Positions 15,601 through 23,133 of a DNA stretch of 28,590 bases are shown one piece after another. Every line of letters begins with the position of its first letter. The first letter of the stretch is position 1. The position numbers and the translations under genes are program-made. The notes under the pieces were generated by a model. That model was not told the DNA's origin, ran no database searches, and saw only the letters and a list, made by a program, of their open reading frames with translations. Source of the DNA: Candidatus Poribacteria bacterium (GTDB taxonomy: Bacteria; Abyssobacteria; SURF-5); contig JACRIR010000151.1 of the NCBI GenBank assembly GCA_016215705.1, positions 1-28,590 of the forward strand. The letters are read 5' to 3'.

Positions 15601-15671
15601 CGAAGGGTTGCCTGAAGAAGAAACGTTTCCAAACCTTGATATCGGGAGAATCCCCCCTTGTCCTCTTTCAT
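12639..15671 (-). CDS. Large exported TPR-repeat protein
   Basis: This protein of about 1010 aa consists almost wholly of tetratricopeptide-like helical pairs of about 35 residues. Typical units read AKYLLGQVLYRRADFAGAA and RYFLGLSRMKAGDAAGALE. Before the repeats lies a signal-type segment, a basic stretch then LSILIVTTALLLSTLAPLRAFG, so it is likely exported to the periplasm or outer membrane. The units resemble CpoB/YbgF and BamD-like repeats. It is the first gene of the module that continues into exbB (13-nt overlap), suggesting it scaffolds the energised complex. The start is uncertain: ATG 15755, ATG 15728, ATG 15671 and TTG 15632 are in frame and none has a clear ribosome binding site. 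The first 30 or so codons overlap a repeat. Confidence 0.8.
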   Translation of the reverse strand: MKEDKGGFSRYQGLETFLLQATLRRWSAARRHRRGKQGTTLSILIVTTALLLSTLAPLRAFGDENLEFRRARAAVSGGRLLEAQGMLEDFIERYPHGRNTARAKYLLGQVLYRRADFAGAARVFSETVEAHPDWDHADRAAYGKAMSQFAMLDYSGAAKTLDGLLKKYPESENVDDSLYWLGEALYRRADYSAALARFNQFLASYPGHAFREYAIDSVAWCLELLEKEGEAIKVRETFLRDFPKSSLKGPAELRLATDYLRTGDRQAAIKHNMLAESSDLPPPLRERAMLRAGLLLAETNQFQEAADVLEKLLATKPQADTAEPAMAALGNCHLKAANYEKAENVFKELVESGKDKEYRRSMAFQLALAQMARGKFAVAADQFSAVIDFAAHDSMETLSAVALAECFSRLDRPGAAAEKLRPLLDGRSPSDRRSDVTLALAGSLFRANRFDEAGRIYAELSADKEAVKKWPQIPYYEGLCHFHMARYGSASEKFAEFVRGGKPEALVPPAGFMKADSLLMARKLDEAKLAHKAFIEKWPENPLAIPALYQTGLAHMLTANYTEASSALAEVVRSYPSARTVAPARYFLGLSRMKAGDAAGALEIFRVLADNNMEFELADRAALAYGWLAFSGRDYETAVKVFTQIESKFPRTEFADFAWFFTGASHYRQRLPRTAGAHFQRLPKLFPKSRLNAEALIWAGLCEERLNNPANALRLYEQALQMSREPLVRAEALYSMGWAAMRLANSGASTAAFVKLTSEYPREPLAEHAYYWQGRLDFGNGRWDGARESLFKLSEIFPNSPLADASLFFAARAARKSSDYPKAVALFESLTSRYPRSLLLDQAEIEAAESTIEGGGAALAAQKLQSFIDKNVASPLRPLAVYDMGKALQRAGKFDEAIEQYRIAPRGESTEPAARSRFAIAECLAELDRTGEAVAELVAIARGGFPAGWPERAQLQAARLLERDGRPNEARQMYESVAETYGDDAAGMVALKAIRRMEKESENGRKGWRK

Positions 15672-15680
15672 GAAGGGGGA
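15651..15680. repeat. CCCCCTT...AAGGGGGA hairpin inside the TPR 5' region
   Basis: CCCCCTT and AAGGGGGA arms flank TCATG. The element is related to the CCCCTTT/AAAGGGG hairpin in the dapF-ddl spacer (around 4170-4187). It falls within the apparent first codons of the TPR gene and makes the ATG at 15671 suspect as a genuine start. Confidence 0.5.
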
Positions 15681-15829
15681 GAAAAAGGGCCGTTTCACGG
15701 GAGGTCTCGTCTTCGCGGGAGATTTCATCGCAATTGTTGCGTCTTCTCGCTCCATAATGCAGGGCCTGGCCGGCGAGTCGCCCCCGCATCACGCCAATAC
15801 ATACACCACAAAGTTTGTGAGACGCAGGA

Positions 15830-16699
15830 CTAAGGGATTATTTGCGTTCCGATTCCCTTGTCCGTGAACGTTTCCAGCAGCAGCGAGTGAAGAATCCTGC
15901 CGTCGATTATGTGCGTCTTATTCACGCCCGCATTCAGCGCGCATTCACACGCCTCCACCTTCGGGATCATGCCGCCTTCGATCACGCCACGACCGATCAG
16001 TTCCTTGACTTCCGAAAGTTTGAGTGTCGATATGAGCGATGACTCGTTTCCTTTTTCGCCCAAAATACCGGGTGTGTCGGTAAGCAGGACTAGCTTCTCC
16101 GCCTTCAGGGCCGCCGCCATTGCGCCGGCAACGGTGTCGGCGTTGATGTTGAAGGTCTCACCGTTCTCACCGACTCCGATGGGCGCGACTACCGGAATGT
16201 ATCCGTGATGTTCGAGTGTCCTGACAAGGTCGGCGTTGATCTCTTTCACCTGGCCGACGAATCCGATATCCACTCCGGCCGCGCCTTCAGGATAATACTT
16301 GGTGGAACTGATGAGGTTGCCGTCTTTGCCCGAGACGCCCACCGCTTTACCGCCTGCCCGGTTCATGAGAGATACGACCTCTTTGTTGATTCTTCCGACG
16401 AGCACCATCTCGACGATATCCTTGGTTTCGTCGTCGGTCACGCGCATGCCCTTATGGAAGACAGGTTTCTTGCCCATCTTCGCCATGATGTCGGAAATAG
16501 CTTTGCCGCCTCCGTGGACGACCACCGGATTCATGCCGACGTACTTCATTAACACTATATCGCTGGCGGTCGTGTGTCTGATTCCCTCGTTTTCCATTGC
16601 GCTCCCGCCGTATTTGATGACAACCGTCTTGCCATAAAACTTGCGAAAGTACGGAAGGGCCTCGCTGAGGACTCTGGCTTTCTCAATGTATTCTTCCAT
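15830..16699 (-). CDS. argB: Acetylglutamate kinase
   Basis: This 289-aa amino-acid kinase phosphorylates N-acetylglutamate in the second step of arginine synthesis. It shows VVIKYGGSAM (phosphate-binding lysine), VVVHGGGKAISD, GKDGNLI, NINADTVAGAMAAAL, VLLTDTPGILG and GGMIPKVEACECALNAGV (Lys for transition-state stabilisation), ending GIGTQIIP. An N-terminal helix (EEYIEKARVLSEALPYFRKF) precedes the core, the extension found in arginine-inhibited hexameric kinases, so feedback control by arginine is likely. ATG 16699 has AAGGA nearby. It is separated from argJ by 331 bp of repeats and from the TPR gene by 74-158 bp depending on the TPR start. Confidence 0.95.
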   Translation of the reverse strand: MEEYIEKARVLSEALPYFRKFYGKTVVIKYGGSAMENEGIRHTTASDIVLMKYVGMNPVVVHGGGKAISDIMAKMGKKPVFHKGMRVTDDETKDIVEMVLVGRINKEVVSLMNRAGGKAVGVSGKDGNLISSTKYYPEGAAGVDIGFVGQVKEINADLVRTLEHHGYIPVVAPIGVGENGETFNINADTVAGAMAAALKAEKLVLLTDTPGILGEKGNESSLISTLKLSEVKELIGRGVIEGGMIPKVEACECALNAGVNKTHIIDGRILHSLLLETFTDKGIGTQIIP

Positions 16700-16743
16700 G
16701 TCTTATCCTTTTTCAGGGTTTCTCGCCGTGTTCGTTGGAGATG

Positions 16744-16792
16744 CGCGCTAATTCGGGGACATGATGCCGCATCGTGTCCCCGAATTAGCGCG
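16744..16792. repeat. Palindromic repeat family, copy D
   Basis: 23-bp stem (16744-16766 with 16770-16792) around CCG, perfect except one T-G wobble (16762/16774). The outer arm is CGCGCTAAT/ATTAGCGCG, again different from the other copies but paired. A degenerate half arm follows (GTCGCAGCGTGTCC, 16795-16808). Confidence 0.85.
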
Positions 16793-16823
16793 ATGTCGCA
16801 GCGTGTCCATGCACAAACCGGCT

Positions 16824-16845
16824 TCCCGCTTTCGCGTGAATGATA
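16824..16845 (-). repeat. TCATTCCCGCGAAAGCGG repeat, copy 2
   Basis: An inverted, diverged copy of the dyad repeat at 8311-8335 (here CCCGCtttcGCGTG). It lies between argJ and argB. Confidence 0.55.
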
Positions 16846-16887
16846 ACTTCGTCCTGGTGTCAGATCAAGTTAACTCTGTTGGTACTT

Positions 16888-16915
16888 GTAGGGGCACGGC
16901 GCGCCGTGCCCCTAC
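16888..16915. repeat. GTAGGGGC palindrome, complete copy
   Basis: A perfect 13-bp inverted repeat, GTAGGGGCACGGC (16888-16900) with GCCGTGCCCCTAC (16903-16915), separated by GC. It is the best-preserved member of the GTAGGGGC family in the window. The remaining argB-argJ spacer (16916-17030) has no recognised feature beyond the small palindrome ATGTCATGACAT-like segment near 16945. Confidence 0.8.
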
Positions 16916-17030
16916 GAAGAACCGCGCGTCAATACCCAAAGATATTGTCATGACATGATACTAGTCCGGCGCTTCCTGTCCGCCTAACTACGCCTTCGGC
17001 AAGGTCGGCCGTTCCTAATGACGGTGAATG

Positions 17031-18281
17031 TTATGTGCGGTACGATGCGTTTATTTTCACATAATCATACGATAGGTCGCAGGTCAGGACTGTTGCCGAC
17101 TCGCTTCCCGAGTGGAGATCGATGGTAAGCGTCAACTCCTTTTTTGATAGGAGTTCTTTCGCGCGCGATTCATCAAAATTCTGCGGGCGTCCCGCTTTCA
17201 GGAACACGAGATCATCGAGACAGATATCAATGATGTCGGGGTCGATCTTGACGCCGGCTCTGCCCGCCGCCGCGATGATGCGGCCCCAGTTCGCGTCGTT
17301 ACCGAATATGGCGGTCTTCACGAGCATCGAATTCGCTATGGTCTTCGCTATCTTGTGCGCGTCGGTTCTTTCGACTGCGCCGAAAACATTGACCCGGATG
17401 AGTTTTGTCGCCCCTTCGCCGTCCTTGATGAGCATCTCCGCCAACCGCGCGCACACGTGTTGAAGCGCAAAATGGAACGAACAATAGTCGTCGGACAACC
17501 TGTCAATCACCGGGGCGTTCGACGCCCCATTTGCCATCGCAATCACGGTGTCGTTGGTGCTCATGTCGCCGTCAACGGTCATCGAGTTGAAGGTATCCTC
17601 AACCGCCCGTCTGAGCGCGCGCCAGAGGAACGCCGCCTCGATGCGGGCATCCGTTGTGATGAATACCAGCAGAGTTGCGAGATCGGGGCAAATCATGCCC
17701 ACTCCTTTCGCAATACCGCCGATAGTGATTTCTCCTTTTGAAAGCCGGGCCTTGATCGCCACGGTTTTCGGATGAGTGTCCGTCGTCATGATCGCGCGGG
17801 CGGCCTCGTCGCCGCCGGTGCGGCTTAAAGAGGGCGCCAGCGTCTTGATGCCTTCAACAACTTTTTCAATGGGGAGCGGCTGGCCGATGGCACCGGTCGA
17901 GGCGACGGCCACCTCGTCGGGAGCAAGGCCGAGGCCAGCAGCGGCCGTCCTGGCCATGGCTTCAGCGTCGAGCATGCCCCGCTCGCCGGTGACCGCGTTG
18001 GCGTTGCCGCTGTTTGCGACAATGGCGCGCGCGGCAGCGCGCGTCATGACCTTCTGTGAATAGAGTACAGGGGCGGCCTTCACGATATTTCTTGTAAACA
18101 TTCCGGCGGAAGTCGTCGGGTATTCCGAGAAAATGATTGCGAGGTCAGGGTTTCCGTTTTTCTTGATTCCGCAGTGGAGTCCCCCTGCCACAAAACCAGC
18201 GGGAGCAGTCACTCCTCCCGGAATCTCCACCCATTCCAGACTGCCGCGCCCTTCCCGACAGACTTCATTTTCGTCCTGCAT
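17031..18281 (-). CDS. argJ: Bifunctional ornithine acetyltransferase / N-acetylglutamate synthase
   Basis: This 416-aa ArgJ transfers the acetyl group from N-acetylornithine to glutamate, recycling acetate in arginine synthesis. It shows VTAPAGFVAGG, AIVANSGNANAVTG, VASTGAIGQPLP, TTDTHPK, and KGVGMICPDLATLLVF with the autocleavage site before Thr203. That threonine becomes the N-terminal nucleophile of the beta chain. MTVDGDMSTNDTV and the C-terminal YDYVKINASYRT are also present. ATG 18281 (MQDENEVCREG) is chosen because AAGGAG sits five to six bases upstream. The open frame reaches 18356 only through a repeat. argC ends 152 bp upstream in the same direction. Confidence 0.95.
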   Translation of the reverse strand: MQDENEVCREGRGSLEWVEIPGGVTAPAGFVAGGLHCGIKKNGNPDLAIIFSEYPTTSAGMFTRNIVKAAPVLYSQKVMTRAAARAIVANSGNANAVTGERGMLDAEAMARTAAAGLGLAPDEVAVASTGAIGQPLPIEKVVEGIKTLAPSLSRTGGDEAARAIMTTDTHPKTVAIKARLSKGEITIGGIAKGVGMICPDLATLLVFITTDARIEAAFLWRALRRAVEDTFNSMTVDGDMSTNDTVIAMANGASNAPVIDRLSDDYCSFHFALQHVCARLAEMLIKDGEGATKLIRVNVFGAVERTDAHKIAKTIANSMLVKTAIFGNDANWGRIIAAAGRAGVKIDPDIIDICLDDLVFLKAGRPQNFDESRAKELLSKKELTLTIDLHSGSESATVLTCDLSYDYVKINASYRT

Positions 18282-18329
18282 CTTATCTCCTTCACTCTTC
18301 CATTCCATCAAGATAAACGAACAAAATGG

Positions 18330-18352
18330 CTCCCTGCTTTCGCGGGAATGAC
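18330..18352 (-). repeat. TCATTCCCGCGAAAGC repeat, copy 3
   Basis: An inverted copy of the 8311-8335 element (CCCTGCtttCGCGGGAATGA). It lies in the 151-bp argC-argJ spacer (18282-18432), which otherwise has only the argJ ribosome binding site. Confidence 0.6.
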
Positions 18353-18432
18353 ACAAGGCGTTCAGCCTCTTTGGAGTTCAACCAGGAACGAGCGACCAGG
18401 TTTCTCCCCTTGTTCCTTTCGTCTTTCCCCTT

Positions 18433-19479
18433 CTATGGCGTCAGGCCGCCAAAACGCAATCCGCTCTGTTCAGGCAGGTCAAATATTATGTTCATGCACT
18501 GCACCGCCTGACCCGCGGCGCCTTTGCATATGTTGTCCAGGGCGGATATCGAAATAAGCTTTCGCGTGCGCCTGTCATACGCCAGTCCGATATCGCAATA
18601 ATTGCTGCCGCGCACGAACCGAAGCTCGGGATAGACTCCGGGCTCGCAAATGCGTACAAACGGCGCATCTTTATAATATGTTCTGTACAGGTCCGCCAGA
18701 TTTGCAGCAGATGTCTCGGACGTCATGCTTGCCGTCACCGTGCTCAGTATGCCCCGGTTGGCAGGCACGAGATGAGGCGTGAAAAGCGCGTGGACCTCCT
18801 TGCCCGCGACGCTCGAAAGTTCCTGATCGATCTCCGGCGTGTGCCGGTGTGAGGTGACCGCGTAAGCGCGCAGGTTGTCGGCGATTTCAGGAAAATGCGT
18901 CTGCGAGCTCGGTGTCTGTCCCGCTCCCGAGACGCCTGACATCGAGTTGATAACAATCTCATTGAAATCAATGATTCCATATTTGACTGCGGGCGCGAGC
19001 GCGAGGATGGCGCCGGTAGGGTAACATCCGGGCAAAGCGACAAGCTGCGCCCGGCGCACTTCTTCGCGGTGAAGCTCCGGCAACCCATATACGCTTTTCT
19101 TGATCAGCGCTGGCTCTGTATGCGGCGCTTTGTACCACTTCTCATAGACTTCCGGGTCCTTCAGTCGGAAATCGGCGCTGTAATCAACCACTCTGATGCC
19201 TTGTTTGACGAGGTCCGCCGCTATCGGCATTGCTTGCGTATGGGGAACCGCCAGAAATGCAACATCGCACGTGCGGGCAACCGCGCTCGTATCGAGTTCG
19301 ATGAGAGGCATGTCAATAATCCCCCGGAGCGCCGGAAAGACGTCAGTTATATTCTTTCCTGCGAACTGTCGGGAAGTAAGAGCTGCGAGCTCGACCGACG
19401 GATGTCCCGCGAGCAAGCGGACCATTTCGCCGCCGGTATAGCCGTTTGCCCCAACGATCGCGACTCTCACTTTCTTCAT
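18433..19479 (-). CDS. argC: N-acetyl-gamma-glutamyl-phosphate reductase
   Basis: This 348-aa NADPH-dependent reductase catalyses step three of arginine synthesis. It has the nucleotide-binding VAIVGANGYTGGEMVRLL at the N terminus, FLAVPHTQAM, VVDYSADFRLKDP, and the catalytic-cysteine motif ALPGCYPTGAILAL (Cys152). NSMSGVSGAGQ, the His-containing TSHRHTPEI, PANRGILSTV and the C-terminal DNICKGAAGQAVQCMN follow. ATG 19479 overlaps the rnr stop by 4 nt (ATGA) and has a ribosome binding site inside the end of rnr. The longer frame to 19689 is within rnr and is rejected. Translational coupling to rnr is unusual but clear. Confidence 0.96.
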   Translation of the reverse strand: MKKVRVAIVGANGYTGGEMVRLLAGHPSVELAALTSRQFAGKNITDVFPALRGIIDMPLIELDTSAVARTCDVAFLAVPHTQAMPIAADLVKQGIRVVDYSADFRLKDPEVYEKWYKAPHTEPALIKKSVYGLPELHREEVRRAQLVALPGCYPTGAILALAPAVKYGIIDFNEIVINSMSGVSGAGQTPSSQTHFPEIADNLRAYAVTSHRHTPEIDQELSSVAGKEVHALFTPHLVPANRGILSTVTASMTSETSAANLADLYRTYYKDAPFVRICEPGVYPELRFVRGSNYCDIGLAYDRRTRKLISISALDNICKGAAGQAVQCMNIIFDLPEQSGLRFGGLTP

Positions 19480-21725
19480 CGTTTTCGTCTCCTGCCTCTT
19501 CGTCCGGCCGGTGGGCGATAGCCGTGCCGCCCGGGAGCGGCGACCATGCCTTGCTTCGCGCCCTTGCCTTTCTTCTTGGGCATCCCCAAAGGCTGGGCTT
19601 CTTGGTCCACGAGGATGAAGTCCATCCGTCTCTTCTCGGTGTCCACGCTGACCACTTGCACGGTGATCTTGTCTCCCAGCCTGTAACACTTGCCCGTGTG
19701 TTCGCCCTGCAGGCAGTGCTTCTCTTCGATGAAGGCGTAATAGTCGTCCTCGAGGGTGCTCACGCGAACCATGCCTTCGGCGAGGGAATCGACAAGCTCG
19801 ACGAACAGGCCGTATGATTGCACTCCCGTGATTCTGCCGTCATAAATCTCGCCGAGCTTGCCGCTCATGAACATGAGCTGCTTTGTTTTGAGAGACTCGC
19901 GTTCGGCCTCCATCGCCTCCCTCTCGCAGCGTGATGCGTGCTCGGCAATGCGCTCAAGACCCTCGCCGTAGATTTTCTGCACAAGTTCAACGCCTCCCTC
20001 GCGAAGCATCCGCACGATTCTGTGGACGATCAGGTCGGGATAGCGCCTTATGGGCGAGGTGAAATGTGTGTAGCATTCGCTCGCGAGCCCGAAATGGCCC
20101 GCATTCTCCGACGAATACCTTGCCTCCTTGAGCGAGCGGAGCATGAGGTAGTTGATGAGGCTTTCCTCGGGGCGCCCCTGCGCCTCTCTTGAGATTCTCT
20201 GGAGTCCGCGCGGAGTCATCGAATCCTTTTCGCTGAGCGGAAAGCCGAGCGAGCCGATAAATTCGCGGAACGAGCCCATCTTCTCGGGGTTGGGCTCCTC
20301 GTGGATTCGGTACATCATCGGGGCGTGCAGCGAAGTGACGTGGCGCGCGACCGTCTCGTTTGCAAGCAACATGAACTCCTCGATGAGCTCGTGCGAAACG
20401 GAGTGTTTTTGCAGCACGATGTCAACCACTTCGCCCTCGTGGTCGAAAATCGCGCGCGCCTCGGGAAAGTTGAAATCAAGGCTCCCTCGCGCTATCCTCT
20501 TTGCGCGGAGAATCTGCGCGAGGCCGTTCATCATTCGGAAGCGCTCTGCGAAGTCGGCGTATTTTTCCGTGAGTTCCTTGTCGCCCTCCAGAATGGCCAG
20601 CACGTTGTCGTACGTCATTCGGTGGTTTACCCGGATGATGCTGTCCTGTATCTCGTGCCGGATGAGGTTTCCTTTCGAATCCAGTTCCATCGTGACGCTC
20701 ATCGCAAGCCGGTCCACTTTTTCCCGGAGACTGCAGAGGTCGTTGGAGATGCGCTCTGGCAGCATCGGAAGCACTCGGTCCTCGAGATAAATTGTGGTTG
20801 CCCTGTTGTATGCTTCGTCGTCGAGGGCTTCGCTTGGCTTCACGTAGTAACTCACATCGGCGATGTGCACGCCCAGCAGATAATTCCCTTTTTCCGATAT
20901 CTCGAGCGAGACCGCGTCGTCGAAGTCCTTCGCATCGACCGGGTCGATAGTGACCATCGGAAGGCCTGTGAGGTCCGCGCGTTTGCGGCGCTCGGCTTCG
21001 GGAATTACGCATGGGATTTTTTCGGCTGCCGCCGTAACCTTCGGAGGAAACTCAGCGGGGAGGCCGTGCTTGCGTATCAGTAATTCCGTGTCGAGGCCCG
21101 GCTCCCCGCGCTCACCGAGAACTTCGATGATTTTTCCCTCCGGGTTCCTCGAGGAGGAAGGGTACTCGGTGATCTCAGTCACCACCACCTGGCCGACCTG
21201 CGCGCTGAGAGCGTCGGCGAAATTCACGTAGATATGGTGCGGTATCCTGTCATCGATCGGCACGACGAATCCGAAATTCCGCCCCTTTTCATAGTAGCCC
21301 ACGAGGGTAAGATGCGCGCGCTCGAGCACACGAATTATTTCCCCGCGAAGTCTCTGGCTTGTCAGGTGGCCCGCGACCCGGACAACCACTTTATCGCCGT
21401 GCATCGAACCGTGTATGTCGCGGCCGCTCACGTAAATGTCCGGCAAGTTAACCTGTCCGGGCCTCGGCAGGGGCTGCACGAAGCCGTAGCCGTCGGGATG
21501 CCCGATGTAGTTGCCGACAACGAGGTTCATGTGTTCGGGCACGCCGAACAGCTTGCCGCGGGTTTGCACAAGCTCGCCGGCCTCGACGAGTTCCTTTACC
21601 GCTGTCTTAAGTTTGCGGAGGGATTCGTCACCGATTTCGAGCCGGTGTGCGATGTCCTTCATCTTTAGCGGCCGGTCAGCCGACTTGCGCAGCATCAGGG
21701 TTATTTTCTCTTTAAGTTTCTCCAT
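19476..21725 (-). CDS. rnr: Ribonuclease R
   Basis: This 749-aa 3'-5' exoribonuclease degrades structured RNA. Domain order: N-terminal winged-helix-like segment (about 1-65, KMKDIAHRLEI), cold-shock-type OB folds (NYIGHPDGYGFVQPL and YYEKGRNFGFVVP), the RNB catalytic domain with VTIDPVDAKDFDDAVSLE (metal-binding aspartates), HIADVSYYVKP and SPIRRYPDLIVHRI, then an S1 domain (GRITGVQSYGLFVELVDSLA). The tail is strongly basic and Lys/Arg/Gly rich, as in other RNase R proteins. ATG 21725 is preceded by GGCGGAAAG. A perfect promoter lies about 80 bp upstream. It heads the arg/TPR/exb gene series. Confidence 0.96.
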   Translation of the reverse strand: MEKLKEKITLMLRKSADRPLKMKDIAHRLEIGDESLRKLKTAVKELVEAGELVQTRGKLFGVPEHMNLVVGNYIGHPDGYGFVQPLPRPGQVNLPDIYVSGRDIHGSMHGDKVVVRVAGHLTSQRLRGEIIRVLERAHLTLVGYYEKGRNFGFVVPIDDRIPHHIYVNFADALSAQVGQVVVTEITEYPSSSRNPEGKIIEVLGERGEPGLDTELLIRKHGLPAEFPPKVTAAAEKIPCVIPEAERRKRADLTGLPMVTIDPVDAKDFDDAVSLEISEKGNYLLGVHIADVSYYVKPSEALDDEAYNRATTIYLEDRVLPMLPERISNDLCSLREKVDRLAMSVTMELDSKGNLIRHEIQDSIIRVNHRMTYDNVLAILEGDKELTEKYADFAERFRMMNGLAQILRAKRIARGSLDFNFPEARAIFDHEGEVVDIVLQKHSVSHELIEEFMLLANETVARHVTSLHAPMMYRIHEEPNPEKMGSFREFIGSLGFPLSEKDSMTPRGLQRISREAQGRPEESLINYLMLRSLKEARYSSENAGHFGLASECYTHFTSPIRRYPDLIVHRIVRMLREGGVELVQKIYGEGLERIAEHASRCEREAMEAERESLKTKQLMFMSGKLGEIYDGRITGVQSYGLFVELVDSLAEGMVRVSTLEDDYYAFIEEKHCLQGEHTGKCYRLGDKITVQVVSVDTEKRRMDFILVDQEAQPLGMPKKKGKGAKQGMVAAPGRHGYRPPAGRRGRRRKR

Positions 21726-21805
21726 GAAATCTTTCCGCCTTCATGCGTAGATTATTGTCAGCACGAGGCTTACATATTGACTGATGGTATCATCAATTTC
21801 CGGTT

Positions 21806-21835
21806 ATTATAACGCAACAGCAAATCTTGTGTCAA
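21806..21835 (-). promoter_or_regulatory. Consensus promoter of rnr-arg operon
   Basis: On the minus strand TTGACA (21835-21830) and TATAAT (21811-21806) are both perfect, spaced 18 bp. The predicted start is near 21799, leaving a leader of about 75 nt. Confidence 0.85.
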
Positions 21836-21989
21836 TGAAATTAGGAAGGGGGAAAAGGGGAAACGGGGAAAAGGGAGAGACCGAAGAGACTAACCACCAA
21901 AGAGGAGACTCATGCGGCATCTCACTTCGTGGACGACTCTTTTGTTCCATTTTCCCGTTTCCCTTTTAACCTTTTGCTCCATTTCAGTA

Positions 21990-22361
21990 TGACGCAATAT
22001 GACGCATAAATCGCATTTTCTGGATAACGCCCACAAATGAGCTTTGGCATGATTCCTTCCAATAAACCAAACCACGGAGAGCGCAGAAGGGCGCAGAGCG
22101 GTACAGCAGCAAACAAAAGAAGAAAAAACAATGGGAACCGCCGATGAATGTGGATGAGATCATTTTCGCCTTTCTCTTGCGTGACGCAAGTGACGCAACG
22201 TGACGCATCTCCCGGATGACGCACGCGGAGGGCTCGCATGGTTGATCGTTGTGGAGAGGTAATGCGCAAGTAGGCCACTGGCGCTGGTTTCCGCAGTTCT
22301 CGGGTGGGCAATCTGCTGCGCTTTCCTGCGGGTTCGTGACGCAAGTGACGCGAGTGACGCA
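21990..22361 (+). repeat. Clustered TGACGCA heptamers
   Basis: TGACGCA occurs at 21990, 22000, 22182, 22191, 22201, 22217, 22337 and 22355, with one variant (TGACGCG) at 22346. Spacing within clusters is 9, 10 or 16 bp, close to one helical turn. Each group is separated by unrelated sequence. The first unit of the middle group sits in a palindrome, CTTGCGTgACGCAAG. It is not a CRISPR array because units are too short and spacers unequal. Confidence 0.7.
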
Positions 22362-22544
22362 TCTTTACGTGTTATGCCTATAGAATTCACGGGAACCGCC
22401 GATGGACACCGATAAGAGAACTGGAACACGAATGGCGCGAATCCACGAAGAGAAAAAGAGTCGATGAACATACCTCACCCCTTTTTCATAGCCAATCACA
22501 ACCACCGCAAAAGGCTCATGAAACCGCCGATGCAAACCAACAAA

Positions 22545-22640
22545 CAGACTCTTGGAACACGAATTGCACGAATTCATGGAAAGACACCAAAAGACAATTC
22601 TTGCCACAGAGAGCGCAGAGGTCTCCGAGAGGGTTCGCAG
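22545..22640 (+). repeat. GAACACGAATT / CCACAGAG degenerate repeats, group 1
   Basis: GGAACACGAATTGCACGAATTCATGG (split: GGAACACGAATTG then CACGAATTCATGG) is followed by CCACAGAGAGCGCAGAGG. Related runs appear at 22832-22920 and 23884-24060. These low-complexity intergenic repeats are known in many environmental bacterial genomes and have no assigned role. Confidence 0.5.
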
Positions 22641-22756
22641 ATTCTCGCCAACTTCTGGTGAAGAAGAAACTGGAACACGAATGCGCAAGGCGCGACGAAT
22701 CAAACGAATAAAGAACCGGTTCTTTCGCATTTTCTCTGTTGCCGTTTTTCTCAAGC

Positions 22757-22780
22757 GGGCGCAATGAATTGCGCCCCTAC
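22757..22780. repeat. GTAGGGGC family, GCGCAAT variant
   Basis: GGGCGCAAT (22757-22765) pairs with ATTGCGCCC (22768-22776) around GA, followed by CTAC. Same layout as the other members but with different arm sequence. Confidence 0.65.
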
Positions 22781-23046
22781 ATTGCGGCAAAGCCGCGACC
22801 AAAGAAAAAGAAGAAGCTCTGGGAACGCGAATATCACGAATTATTCGAATTACACGAATTCAAGCAAGGAGTCCAAAGACAATCCTTACCACAGAGGACG
22901 CTGAGGTCACCGAGAGATTTCGGGTTCCTGTTGCGCTCCCACATAGGTTTTTGCTTTTTATTGCGCGCCAGAAGAGCTACTTGTTTTCTTGGTCGTGTTC
23001 CTTTCGGAGTTAGCCTTCGGTTTCCGTCGCTGGCTTCGGCTGAAAT

Positions 23047-23133
23047 CGTGCGAATAGATTCGCACGTACAGTGGCGTGGCCGAATGAATTCGGCCCCACA
23101 GTGCATTTTATAAGGGCGACTCGCGAGTCGCCC
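23047..23133. repeat. Three tandem palindromes of the GTAGGGGC family
   Basis: CGTGCGAAT-ag-ATTCGCACG (23047-23066), GGCCGAAT-ga-ATTCGGCC (23078-23095) and the 20-bp perfect palindrome made of GGGCGACTCG and CGAGTCGCCC (23114-23133, then CTAC) follow each other. Each has its own arm sequence with intact pairing. Degenerate relatives lie at about 23380-23450. Confidence 0.7.

Noticed and set aside
12639-15755. Full-length start of the TPR gene at 15755
   Set aside because: The first 30-40 codons are repeat-derived and lie ahead of an otherwise normal signal segment; no ribosome binding site. The start remains open.
21990-22361. CRISPR-like array of TGACGCA
   Set aside because: Units are seven bases with 2-9 bp linkers and long gaps; no cas genes are present.
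22365-22802. 145-aa minus-strand open frame in the desert
   Set aside because: Covers ACACGAATT and CCACAGAG repeats only; overlapping frames on both strands are equally open.
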